A stretch of DNA of 64,000 bases from Diospyros lotus (lineage: Eukaryota > Streptophyta > Magnoliopsida > Ericales > Ebenaceae): the NCBI RefSeq assembly GCF_014633365.1, contig NC_068349.1, forward strand, positions 37,525,192-37,589,191, written 5' to 3'. The position numbers were made by a program, and so were the translations under genes. The notes under the pieces were generated by a model. It was not told the DNA's origin, did no database searches, and saw only the letters and a list, made by a program, of their open reading frames with translations. Of this stretch, positions 14,783 through 23,800 are shown in pieces (the stretch's first letter is position 1; each line of letters begins with the position of its first letter).

Positions 14783-16561
14783 ATGCTTCAAAGACCCTTG
14801 CCTGAGTGGTATTTACTGGCACTCAAGGCCCTCACAATCCTGATCTTCGATTTCTGATTCCATCCCAATCCATTGATAAGCTCATCTAAATCCTCTTGTG
14901 TGTCATTCAAATTTTTGTTTTACCTTCATCAATCCAAATCCTGAATTCCTCAGCCCATTTCAATTTTCGGAGACCATCCCAATCTGTTTCACTATTTCCC
15001 CCATTCTCCAGGTTATAATAGGGCTCCAGGGTGTACATAAAATGTAAAGCCATATCTCTGTTACTGAAATGATTTTGCTTGAAGCAATTCATGGAGTTTT
15101 TCATTCAAGATGAAGATTATTTTCAGCATGTAATCCACTAAGTGTATAAAGCCATGGAGAAACAAATACATGTGCCCTCTTGAGATGTGCCACTGCCATA
15201 TTCACGTTTCATGTGCCCTTTTGTATTTTAAACAATGTGCTTTGGTCAATCCCAAATTCACAATTCTATCTCTAGTGCTTACTGGAATGCTGCACAAGAT
15301 CATGAAGCAACAGAAGAAAGGAGCAGCAGGGTATGGGCATTTCTTCAGTGGTAGTTCGGTAACCTAATCAATACTGTTGGGTGGCAGATTGATTGCTAGT
15401 TTGCTCTTTATGCATTGCCCACAAGGAACTGTCGTACAGTTTTATCAAAACCTAGAGTTTGTAACATTGATAGGTAAACAGTCAGGAAGATTACTAGTTT
15501 TGATTGTAGAGTAGCTGAAATAGTTGAAGTCTCTAATGAAACCCTTGCCTCCTGCTCCTTAATCATCATCTTTTAACTGCAAAGGGTCCAACAGTTTCCC
15601 AATTGCATGTGAGCTTATAGTTTTGGTTAGAATTGTATTTGTTGTTGTGCCACCTCGTAGTGGATGATAACTTATGCATGTTTCAATCTGTTTGTGTAAG
15701 CACAAAAGTACATAATTATTCTTGTGCAATGACTTGAAGAGTTGTTTTATTGCGTGCATAGATGAGATATTGAGGTTTCACGGCCGTAGCACTTAATTTT
15801 GCTTAGAGAGATCAAAGTGTTTTGGCTGATTCAGGCACTGAGGTTGGATCAGTTATAGCCCATCAGTGGTAATAATGATAATTGCAAGCTAAGGGTTACT
15901 GATGATGGTGGCCCCTGCTCATTAACTTTCTCTTAATTCGATCACAAGATTCACAACTCATTGTGAATATGAACACCAAATTGGTTTGAAGTCACCATTT
16001 TATTAGTTATCTGCTGATGTCAATAATGTATAATTTTCTTACTTTCTTTTCTTTTTCCCGTACAGGGATGATATTGTCTTCAAAGATCCACTCAACACTT
16101 TCTTTGGAATTGAGAATTATAAGTCAATTTTCTGGGCACTGCGATTCCATGGGAGGATATTTTTCAGGGCCTTGTGGGTTGACATCATTAGGGTGTGGCA
16201 GCCAGATGAAAGCGTGATAATGGTGCGTTGGACCATTCATGGCATCCCTCGAGTACCATGGGAGAGCCATGGCCGATTTGATGGTACTTCTGAGTACAAA
16301 CTTGACAAGAATGGGAAGATCTACGAGCACCAAGTCCACAACATCGTGTTGAATGCACCCCCAAAGTTCCGAGTACTGTCTGTGGATGATCTAATCCAAT
16401 CTATTGGCTGCCCTTCAACACCAAACCCCACTTATTTTGAGATGTTACCCTCTTGGATCACAAACTTCTGGCCTTCAAAACTGACTTGGTTTAGAGGTTA
16501 CCTAACTTCAGTTTTTTCCTTGGCCCAGAAACTCGAAGCAGGACCATCAAGGAGATCATAG
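2554..16561 (+). CDS. Plastid-type DUF2358 protein, two exons with a 13.1 kb intron
   Basis: Exons 2554-2927 and 16066-16561 join through AG|GTTTGAG and TACAG|GGATG, splitting one Arg codon, to give 289 aa. Exon 1 encodes a basic, Ser-rich N-terminus (about residues 1-85) that looks like a chloroplast transit peptide, then [20 protein letters not shown], where the DUF2358 domain begins. Exon 2 continues with [20 protein letters not shown] and includes [20 protein letters not shown] and [20 protein letters not shown], typical of the family. The fold is expected to be NTF2-like; the molecular role is unknown. Both halves belong to one domain, so the transposon-filled gap must be an intron. No stop or frameshift was seen in either exon. 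From memory the Arabidopsis counterpart is At2g46220. Confidence 0.9.
3355..4690 (-). pseudogene. Ty1/copia 3' fragment: RT tail, RNase H, PPT and part of the 3' LTR
   Basis: Reading the minus strand from 4690, the sequence gives [19 protein letters not shown], then the RNase H segment with [15 protein letters not shown] and [20 protein letters not shown]. It resumes at 3757 with [15 protein letters not shown] and [12 protein letters not shown] stop interrupts the join before residue 97 of the N-terminal part, and RNase H is split by the solo LTR at 3758-4314. The polypurine tract CTTGAGGGGG is at about 3508-3518, and an LTR start (TGTAACAACTAG) follows at 3507. Gag, protease, integrase and most of RT are missing. 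Confidence 0.85.
3758..4314 (-). mobile_element. Solo LTR (557 bp) inside the copia RNase H
   Basis: Ends TGTTG...CAACA, flanked by a perfect 5-bp target duplication AAGTA (3753-3757 and 4315-4319). Its minus strand matches the plus strand of the solo LTR at 33934-34469 through phrases such as GCATCGAGTKTAAGCCCTAG and GTATGGGGG, so both belong to one family. No internal domain remains, so it is a solo LTR formed by recombination. Confidence 0.9.
4696..5166 (-). mobile_element. Probable degenerate LTR (about 470 bp)
   Basis: Begins TGTTATGGCCC after AACAC (4691-4695), and AACAC recurs at 5167-5171. The inside contains TTTACCCTGGTTCATGCC and ACTACATCCA, motifs shared with the LTRs at 25623, 27905 and 31621. 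The 3' end (TATTAG) is not a clean TAACA, so the boundary is tentative. It ends the copia fragment on its 5' side. Confidence 0.45.
5167..5996. other. Intronic AT-rich sequence with a short LINE-tail remnant
   Basis: Mostly unique-looking AT-rich intron. Around 5757-5800 the phrase CCTTATCCTAACCAAATTAG followed by GATTGGTGACATGG resembles the 3' end of plant RTE LINEs. No coding signal. Confidence 0.4.
5997..6241 (-). repeat. 3' LTR of the chromovirus (245 bp)
   Basis: TGTCA...TGACA ends. Compared with the right LTR it lacks about 54 bp of purine-rich sequence. The left TSD is TTGTG. Confidence 0.93.
6242..6255 (-). other. Polypurine tract of the chromovirus
   Basis: On the minus strand it reads AAGGGTAGGGGAG directly before the 3' LTR, the site where plus-strand DNA synthesis would be primed. 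Confidence 0.75.
6280..7785 (-). pseudogene. Chromovirus integrase with chromodomain-like tail, broken
   Basis: The H2C2 zinc-binding region ([10 protein letters not shown] then CETCQRC) lies at about 7390-7525. The first catalytic Asp is in MDFVEGL, the second region reads FDRENF, and the catalytic Glu is in DGQTERVNQ near 7030. A stop and frame change near 7080-7115 separate the last two. After the integrase, minus-strand translation around 6430-6290 gives PKAILDRRV, then [20 protein letters not shown], which matches a chromodomain and places the element among chromoviruses. The frame contains stops, so no protein is made. Confidence 0.85.
7857..9656 (-). pseudogene. Chromovirus protease, reverse transcriptase and RNase H, broken
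   Basis: The aspartic protease signature [14 protein letters not shown] lies near 9590-9640. RT begins around 9015 with [20 protein letters not shown] and DYRQLN. The catalytic FDD is recognisable at about 8550-8562 but is preceded by an in-frame stop. RNase H at 7857-8270 includes [20 protein letters not shown] and [20 protein letters not shown]. Several stops and frame changes separate these blocks. Confidence 0.88.
9767..10951 (-). pseudogene. Chromovirus gag, interrupted by stops
   Basis: The ATG at 10951 starts a basic, coiled-coil-like N-terminus ([20 protein letters not shown]). An in-frame TAG follows near 10877 and further stops fall between 10345 and 10532. The central gag segment includes [15 protein letters not shown] and [20 protein letters not shown]. 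The nucleocapsid knuckle [17 protein letters not shown] lies near 9840-9890, followed by an acidic tail. Confidence 0.85.
11040..11056 (-). other. Primer-binding site of the chromovirus
   Basis: The minus strand just inside the 5' LTR reads TTTGGTATTAGAGTTG, close to the initiator-Met tRNA primer site TGGTATCAGAGC used by many plant LTR elements. Confidence 0.7.
11057..11355 (-). repeat. 5' LTR of the chromovirus (299 bp)
   Basis: Same termini as the left LTR, with an extra GA-rich block around 11106-11170. The right TSD is TTGTG. Confidence 0.93.
11361..12150. other. Intron sequence, nothing recognised
   Basis: AT-rich, with no family-like translation in any frame and no clear terminal repeats. 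Confidence 0.5.
12190..13060. repeat. Imperfect inverted-repeat block, arms about 350-400 bp
   Basis: The left arm (about 12190-12590) and the reverse complement of the right arm (about 12690-13060) align by eye. Shared phrases include ATTCAAATTGATGCAT, GAGAATATTT, GGAATATGT and CAAGATGCTTAG. Identity is clear but imperfect. The sequence style (CTATGAGCTTACC, CACTTAACC) resembles internal parts of long gypsy LTRs, so it may be two opposed LTR fragments or a fold-back element. Confidence 0.65.
12443..12512. repeat. 35-bp tandem duplication inside the inverted repeat
   Basis: Units 12443-12477 and 12478-12512 (GTCACTAAGATGTGAGTT...CCTAACT) differ at two positions. Only the left arm carries two copies. 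Confidence 0.85.
13040..13240. repeat. Degenerate direct repeats
   Basis: TGGATCTACATCATAC, CAAGATCATGCTTGGGT and GGACACACCC recur at about 13040-13116 and 13173-13240, with a shorter related unit between them. Confidence 0.7.
13401..13590. repeat. TA and CA/TA microsatellites
   Basis: A (TA)n run lies at about 13400-13417 and a compound (CA)n(TA)n at about 13565-13589. Confidence 0.85.
13591..16065. other. Remainder of the DUF2358 intron, LTR-like stretch and CT repeat
   Basis: Sequence around 14100-14560 has an LTR-like layout (GCCTATAAACGGGCC as a TATA region, then a CT-rich leader), but no ends or TSD were found. GTGGCAGTG...TTAGGCCTT occurs twice (about 14546 and 14588). A (CT)n run lies at 14747-14780. 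Nothing coding was recognised from 14880 to the acceptor. Confidence 0.45.
14747..14780. repeat. (CT)n microsatellite
   Basis: About 17 CT dinucleotide units. Confidence 0.95.
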
Positions 16562-17269
16562 TACTGCTCCCAAAGCTCCCAACATATCGAACTCTTCATC
16601 ATCAATAGGTTTTCCCCGGTTTGTTCTGTTCTCGTACAGTTTTCCCGTGTTGACTCGCTACTGTTTGGCTGCTCTTATGATGAAAATCGTTTGGGAGCTC
16701 CAAGATGTGAAGTTTTATCAGCTGGAAGCTTGGTGTTTTCATTACTAGACTGGTACTTTGTGAGCTTGGAGATGAACTCTACACTATAGACTGTATATTT
16801 TGTACAGTGGAAACAGCAAATTTAAGTTTCTCTTGCTCTTGATGTCTTGTTACTTCTAACATTTTTATCCTATTACTAATTGACTCTATTGTTGATTGAG
16901 TACTTTCTCCAACACTTTCTTGTGTTCGAAGTGTTTTTCATTGTATTTGATAGTCGACAATCAAAGGTGACTTAGAGTCGGTTTGGGAGTCGAGAATGAG
17001 ATAGAAACTTACGCGAGAGATTTTTTTTATTTTCATTGTTTTTCTAAGTAAAAGATAAATATTAACCGCTACTCTATGTTATCACGGGTGAGTAAAATTT
17101 TAGTTTATCTAAAATAATTAAATTAAATTAATTGAAATTGCTGATTCGGTTTAATTCAAGTTAAGGGTCAATTTGATTCAGTTTTTAAATTTAGTAATTT
17201 CAATTTTTTTAGTTTGATTTGATTTTTATATTAAAAATATTAACACAACTAAATTGATTGTAATGTCAT

Positions 17270-17560
17270 TTTTATTTGAGTAAGATAAATTTTTTAATCA
17301 AATAATATTATTTTTACTCAAGTAAGAGAAATTTTTTAATTGAATAATATTTTTGCACTAAAATCTGTGGTTAATGGAGTAAAAATTATTTTTAATCGAA
17401 TAATATTTTTTTATTCTATTAATTCTTACTCAAGTAACAAATCTTTTTAATTGAATAATAGTTTTGAACTAAAATTTACTTATAAAAATTAATAAAGTAA
17501 AAATTATTCTTAATAGGGTAATATTCTTTTTACTCAAGTACCATTTATTTTTACTTAAGT
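17270..17560. repeat. Degenerate AT-rich tandem repeat
   Basis: Repeated variants of TTTTTAATYGAATAATATTTTT and TACTCAAGTAA occur three to four times. Confidence 0.6.
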
Positions 17561-18479
17561 AATACTTATTTTTGTTTTTTTTTCTCAATTTTTGTATTTG
17601 TTTGGTTTTTTCAATTTCAATTTATTCTATTTTCCTATTTATTTAGTTTGTTCAATTCGATTTTTTACATCTCGTACTATTCGAGCAATGAGAAAACATC
17701 GTCGGGTCCCAAATAAAGTCTAAAGGTGAGAAAGAATCCTTTACAATTCACAAAAAATTGAGATTAAAATAGCAGAAGAAGTAAGAGGTTGTTCTTTTCA
17801 TGTTTCAATTTTCAAAATTTTGAATTTATTTTTTAGTTTTGTATTTTGAGTGTTTATTCTGAAATTGCTGAAAATACATTCTTTTTGTATATAGTGTTCT
17901 TCGCATTTTGAAAATTTTAAACGTATTTCTGATTAAAACAACCAAAATAATTTTTTATTATTTTAATTTTTCTTTATATTTTTTTATTTTCAAAAATATA
18001 TTTTTAAAAATATAAAAAAATACATTTTCACTATTTTAAAAAATTAAAAATTAAAAATAATTTGAAAAAAAAACAAGACGTACAATTTTACAAAAATATC
18101 ATTTAAATACTCAAGTTTAACACTTTTTATTTACGTTCTCTATTAAATAATATATAATATAAAACATTAATATAGAATGTGGTGATCACTAAATGGCATT
18201 TTGGAAAATTTCATTAATGCCTTGGACTTGAAAACTAAGTATAAGGCATCATATTCTTGCTGTCGTTTTGTCCTTTTGTCAATTATTCCTTCTTTGTCAG
18301 TGCTTTCGGTGTGCAAAGCAAGGAATATGCAAAGGCAATGATCATCCAAATGAGGGGCTCAATCCTCTCTGCACTGGGTGGGTGGATTGAATTCAATGAG
18401 TAGCAACTGGCCCTCTTTCCATTATATGATTATCATTATGTTGCCCATTATTTCTCATCTTTTTTAGTCTTAGTTTTTT

Positions 18480-18960
18480 TTTTTTCTTAACCTTTCTTTT
18501 TTATTTAGATAAATTCATATTTTTATCTCTGTATTTTTATATTTTTTTATGACTATTTAAACATTTAATTGTTTCGATTACATTCTTGAATTTGATTCTT
18601 AAATCAATTTAATCCCGTACTTTAACATTTTTTTTATGTATAATTTAAACTTTTTATTATTTCGATTATATCTTTAAATTTATATTTTCAAGTCAATTTA
18701 ACCCCTATATTTTGACGTGAATTGAGTGTGACGTGTATTTTGTGATCTCACTATATATTTTTTTTACATATAAAAGTACATTGATTAAATTAAGTAAAAA
18801 AATGCATGTCTATGGGTACAATAAAAAATTTGGGTTGTTATACAAAAAAAAATGTCGAAGTACAGAATAATTAAGTTGTCTCGAAAATCAAATTTAGAAA
18901 TATAATTAAAATAATGAAAAGTTTGAGTAACCACACCAAAAAAAGGTTAAAATATAGAAG
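18480..18960. repeat. AT-rich MITE-like block with opposed halves
   Basis: The left half contains TTTAATTGTTTCGATTACAT and the right half GATTAAATTAAG and AAATATAATTAAAATAATG, so the halves look roughly inverted. The right half resembles the repeat at 1987-2165. Confidence 0.5.
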
Positions 18961-19429
18961 AAAAAAATATAAATTTGGCATTTTTATTTGAAAAAAATGT
19001 TATTTGATAAGGTTATTAATTAAAATAATTATTTTTTTATATATTAGTGTGACAAGATTAATTATTTACTTATAAAATAACGAAACACATGCAAAGGAAC
19101 ACGTATGATCTAATATGTTAGCAAGATAAGTTCATGCAACATCAAGCCAAAAGGCAACGATAACCCTAGTCATTAAAAGGTTATTTAATGTGATTCGAGA
19201 TATAATGGATCATGGACGAAATACCAACTAGTTTTTCTTTGAGTTTTCAACCCAAACGTCTCCAAAATATTAGCTTGTTTAATACAGGATCAAATAAGAT
19301 CAAGAATTTTTTCCAATTTTTTCTTTCTTCTCTCTCACTTTTTTCCATATTCGTTTCTTGAAGTTTTAATTAGGGTCTACTTAGATGTTATAGACAATTA
19401 TCATATTATATATCGGGGTAAATTATTTT

Positions 19430-19850
19430 GTAATATATCTCTAAAATTTATAAAAACACTGACACGTAATCCCTAAATCTTTAATTACTATTCTAACTTG
19501 ATATCTTATAATTTTTTTCATGTATAAGTTTTATATTATTATTTATAATTTATATAATTGAAATTATTAGGGTGGTTGTACAGTATGTTGTAATTTAAAA
19601 AAATTATATTTCGAGCAATCTTTTTCTTAAAATCTTTTCAAAGTCTATGAAAATAGATTTTGGGATCCTCAATTACTACTCTTAGCTTATATCTTAGTAA
19701 CTTTCACATGTCATAGTTATTTTGATTATTATTATTTATATAATTTGGATAATGGTTACATTGTGGTTTAAAGAAATTATATTTTGAACAATCTCTTTTG
19801 AAGATCTCTCTAAAATTTATGAAAATATTGACACGTGCGGGTGAATATTT
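19430..19850. repeat. Two-copy degenerate direct repeat, about 190-210 bp
   Basis: TCTCTAAAATTTATRAAAA, TATCTTAKWA, TATATAATT and AAATTATATTTYGARCAATC recur in the same order in two adjacent blocks. A shorter third block occurs near 20300-20430. Confidence 0.6.
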
Positions 19851-20523
19851 AGTTAGTTTAGTAAAACAAAAAAAAAATTGAATAAATTGAAAATCAAACC
19901 AACCAAAAAAAGTAAAAAAAAAAAACCCAAAAAATCGAAGATCAAACCAATAAATTGAAAAAATAAAAAATTTTGGTTGGTTAAATTATTTTAGTTTTTT
20001 TTAATACAAAAACTAAATTGAAACAAAATAATGAAAATTATCAAATTTAATATTAGAACTGACCTTTAATTCGATCATCTCAATTTAATTAAATTTTTAT
20101 ACACACTTATTGACGTGATCATCGTTATTCTTGGAATAATTATATTTGTGTGATTCTCGATACTCGTGCTCTCAATTACGTCAAGAGAAATAAATTATAT
20201 ATTAAACTTTTAATTATTGTGTAAAATAAGGATCGAACTCACAACTCACTAAATTAGTACTAATAAATTACTTATGTGATCGTTTGATCTATGTCCTGAT
20301 AGGTTGATAATCGTTATTCTAACTCCATATCTTAGCAATTTTTGCCCGTAGTAGTTGGCATTATTATTACATTATAATAATTTATAATATATCTATATAT
20401 ATATATATAAAATTGGGATTATTGTGGGGTTAGCTGCATAGTATGAGTGAGAAAGCGATAGCCACCGTTGCCGGTTAAATGCTTCCGAGTCAGAATCAGA
20501 ATCAGAATCAGATTCAGAGCCAC

Positions 20524-20650
20524 CGCTCTCTCTCTCTCTGAGCTACCCATTTTGCTTTCATTTACTCCTTCCATGTCGCTTTCACTTGCTGCTGTTAAGG
20601 TCTAGCGATTGCTTCTTCTACACTCACTCTCTCTCTCTCTGTCTCTCTCT
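20524..20650 (+). repeat. CT-rich leader of ABIL1
   Basis: (CT)n runs occur at about 20524-20540 and 20625-20650, upstream of the ATG at 20837. CT-rich 5' UTRs are common in plant genes. Confidence 0.6.
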
Positions 20651-20836
20651 GTGCGCTTAGCTTTCCGTAGCTCTCCCACCAAAACCTAAACTTAACTCCA
20701 AATCCAACTCATCCATCATTATTTTAATCACCATTTCCCCCATTTTGCGCTTTTAATAATTGCGCTCTCTCTCTAGAGTTCCTACAAATCTCATTTTAGG
20801 AAGGGGAGGGGGGGAGCGGAGAGGTTGGGGAGGATC

Positions 20837-23800
20837 ATGGAATTGGAGAATATGGCAACGCCGATGACCTTTGACGAGGTCTCCATGGAGCGCAGCAAGA
20901 ACTTCGTCAAAGCCCTACAGGTTCGCCTCTTTCTCTTAGTCCTAGTTTCTCTATGCCAGATCTGGGTTCTTGTATAATGCGCGTGGGTGGTGGATGCTGT
21001 GTTTTATACTGTTTGATTAGTTTGAGATTGAGATGGTTATTGAGAAGGTGCTGTAGTTCTTATTGGTATTTCAGGATTTGATAGATATTATTTACTTCGC
21101 TGTCCTACAAGTATTATTGGTTTCCCGATCTGCCATTGAGAGTTGATTAGCGTTTCCAAATTCCAAGGTTTGCAAGTGAGAATTCTGGTGATTTGTAGAT
21201 ACTTATTATCTATTAGTGAGCGAATGATTGAGGCACTCACAACCTCCCCATTTTGATGTATTGGGAGGTGATTGACTTCTTATTTTTTAGTTGCAACTAT
21301 TTCTTTGAGTTTGCTGAGAAAATTAAGTAGAAAGAGGCTGGAAGTTGAGAAACGCTCGATCAACGTAAAATGTTGTGAAGGTGAAGTTGAATGGAGGATT
21401 CATGTGGCTTGCAAGATTAAAAATATATATTTCTTGCTTTCCCTATTTTTGTTCAGTCGTCAAACTGGACTCAATGTTTGTTGGCATTGAAGTGTTTGAT
21501 TTTTGTTCCTAAGATGTCATTACGAGTTTCCTTGGCAATTTGTTCAAATGTGCTTTACTTTGTTTCTTAATTGTCTATTCTATTTTTGATTTATTCTTCC
21601 AACCAAGTGTTACAACTTTCTCTATTTAGCTGGATGCCTACAATAACTCCCTGTAACTGCCTCTGTTTCTTAAGTAACGGAGACCTCATTATGTTACAAG
21701 GAATGCTGTTGATTTTAATATTCTACAGCTAGTTATTATTTCTTAGTAGTTTTCCACTCTCAACCTGTAATGATATACACGGATCAGCTTCATGTTTTCA
21801 AATATATTCAGGAGGAAAAGTTATTATGTTCCTTGATAGTTTGAGTACTCATGCTTGCCTTGCTTATGTTCCATAGATTCAAACAAATAAGTCATTTGTA
21901 AGCAGTAAGCACTATTCCATCTTTTTAGTAAATTATTGTTATCAACACAGTTTGATGCTTTTGTGATGAATATTTCAGGAGCTCAAGAATTTAAGGCCTC
22001 AACTCTATTCTGCTGCAGAGTATTGTGAGAAATCTTATCTTCGTAGTGAACAGAAACAGATGTAAGGCCACTGTGTCTTTGACTTTATCTGGAATTACTT
22101 GTGACATCTAATCTTTTTTCTCTTTGTTTGTTAAGGGGTGCTCTAGGTGATTACTTAATATTCTTCACATCCGTGTGAGTTTAACCAGACTTTGTAGAGT
22201 AGGTTTTTGAACTTGGTGCTTAAATAACCTATATAAATTTTCGTTCTACTGCTCTTACAGTTCAACCTGAAGATACTTTAAAACTATGTAAGGTCACTGC
22301 CATGCCTTTCTGGTATTCATTTGTTGCACACATCATTTTGCAAAATGAGCTGGAAATCTCCAATACGTGGCCTTTTGCTTTCAGGATTGAACTTGGGAGG
22401 TATAATGGAAACATAAAGGCATATATTTGGTTTGGTGTTCTGTTTTTTTAAAAAAAGCCAGTATTAAAATGAGAATGTGACATAGAAAGTTTGTAGATCA
22501 GACAACCAAAAAGTTTATGCATTATATATGGGATTTAATTAATGTGTTTTTGGCTTTCACCTACCTTCATTTTTGCAATCCACAGTTGTATTTGTTGAAG
22601 GCTGTTAAATATCTTCCAGGCTTGCATCACGAAGCTCACATTTTTTTTTACTAGTTCCTGCAGAACTACTGTTAAACATGACAATAAAAGAAGGTAAACC
22701 TTCACCCCCACCCCAAAATATTCACCTAAGCAGGTTTTCCAATCATGCTATTTCTGCCATCTGACCAACTATGCGTTCTACCTACTGAAATTCATATATG
22801 CTCCCTCCTTTTGATAAGAAATATTGTCTGTCAATGCTGTGGTATGTGTCCCAAAATTTGTTGTTCAGGTTTGTGAGACTATGATGATGATTACCACTAA
22901 CAAGCAACACGTGTAAAGTTCACAATTTATTATTTTGAATTTAGAGTGATCTTCACGGGTTTAAAGTAATTTATTAATAGTTTCAGTATGTTATGTTGGG
23001 TTGGAATTTGGGCACTCTTCTTCTTTTTGTTGTAATTCAATCTGGAACTATGTAGGGTCCTTGATAATCTGAAAGATTATGCTGTACGGGCCCTTGTGAA
23101 TGCTGTTGACCACCTTGGCACTGTAGCATACAAGTTAACTGATCTTCTTGAACAACAAACTTTAGATGTTTCATCCATGGAGCTTAAGGTTTCATGTCTG
23201 GATCAGGTAATATTTACGCAGTTTCACTTAACACTGGGTTTTCAGGGAGCATATGTTTGGATAGGAGCTGATTTTGTTATTTTTGATGTAAGCAACTACT
23301 AACATGTCAAACATACATGGACAAAGAAGGTCTGAGGCAACAGCAGTTATTAGCATTTATCCCAAGGCATCACAAGCGTTATATTTTGCCAAGTAAGCTT
23401 GATTTTTCAGATTCATCTGGTGGGCACTAATCTGTATAATGAAATCTTTGACATGTTATCAGTTTCCCTTTTAACCATTCTCTTGATTTCACACCCCATG
23501 CCAAACTAGATTCTGCTAACAAGAAGGTACACTTCAGCCCACGTATACAGACAGATGCTAGACAAAATCATATTCAAACAAGGCCTCATCTTTATCCTCC
23601 AGGTACCTGATTTGCTAAAAACTGAATGCTTGTCTTATCACCACTTGTGTCTCTGTGGTGCCCATCTTTTGACTCAACACTTAATTTGTATGATATTAAC
23701 TTTATGTGAATCTAATGTAGGCAATCCTTCTCCAAAAACTCTTTCTTGGCATTTGGCATCAGAAACTAAGTCAACCTTAAAATCCACCCCACATGCTTCG

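Larger units (their letters stand above)
2928..16065 (+). other. 13.1 kb intron of the DUF2358 gene
   Basis: GT at 2928 and AG at 16065, with a pyrimidine-rich acceptor (TTCTTTTCTTTTTCCCGTACAG). It contains a copia remnant, a solo LTR, a complete chromovirus, an inverted-repeat block, microsatellites and unassigned AT-rich sequence. The retrotransposon reading frames oppose the host gene. Confidence 0.85.
16562..20836. other. Intergenic region, DUF2358 3' flank to ABIL1 5' region
   Basis: Very AT-rich with no gene recognised. It includes degenerate repeats at about 17270-17560, an AT-rich MITE-like block (18480-18960) and a two-copy degenerate repeat (19430-19850). The last 400 bp carry CT-rich leader sequence of ABIL1. 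Confidence 0.55.
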
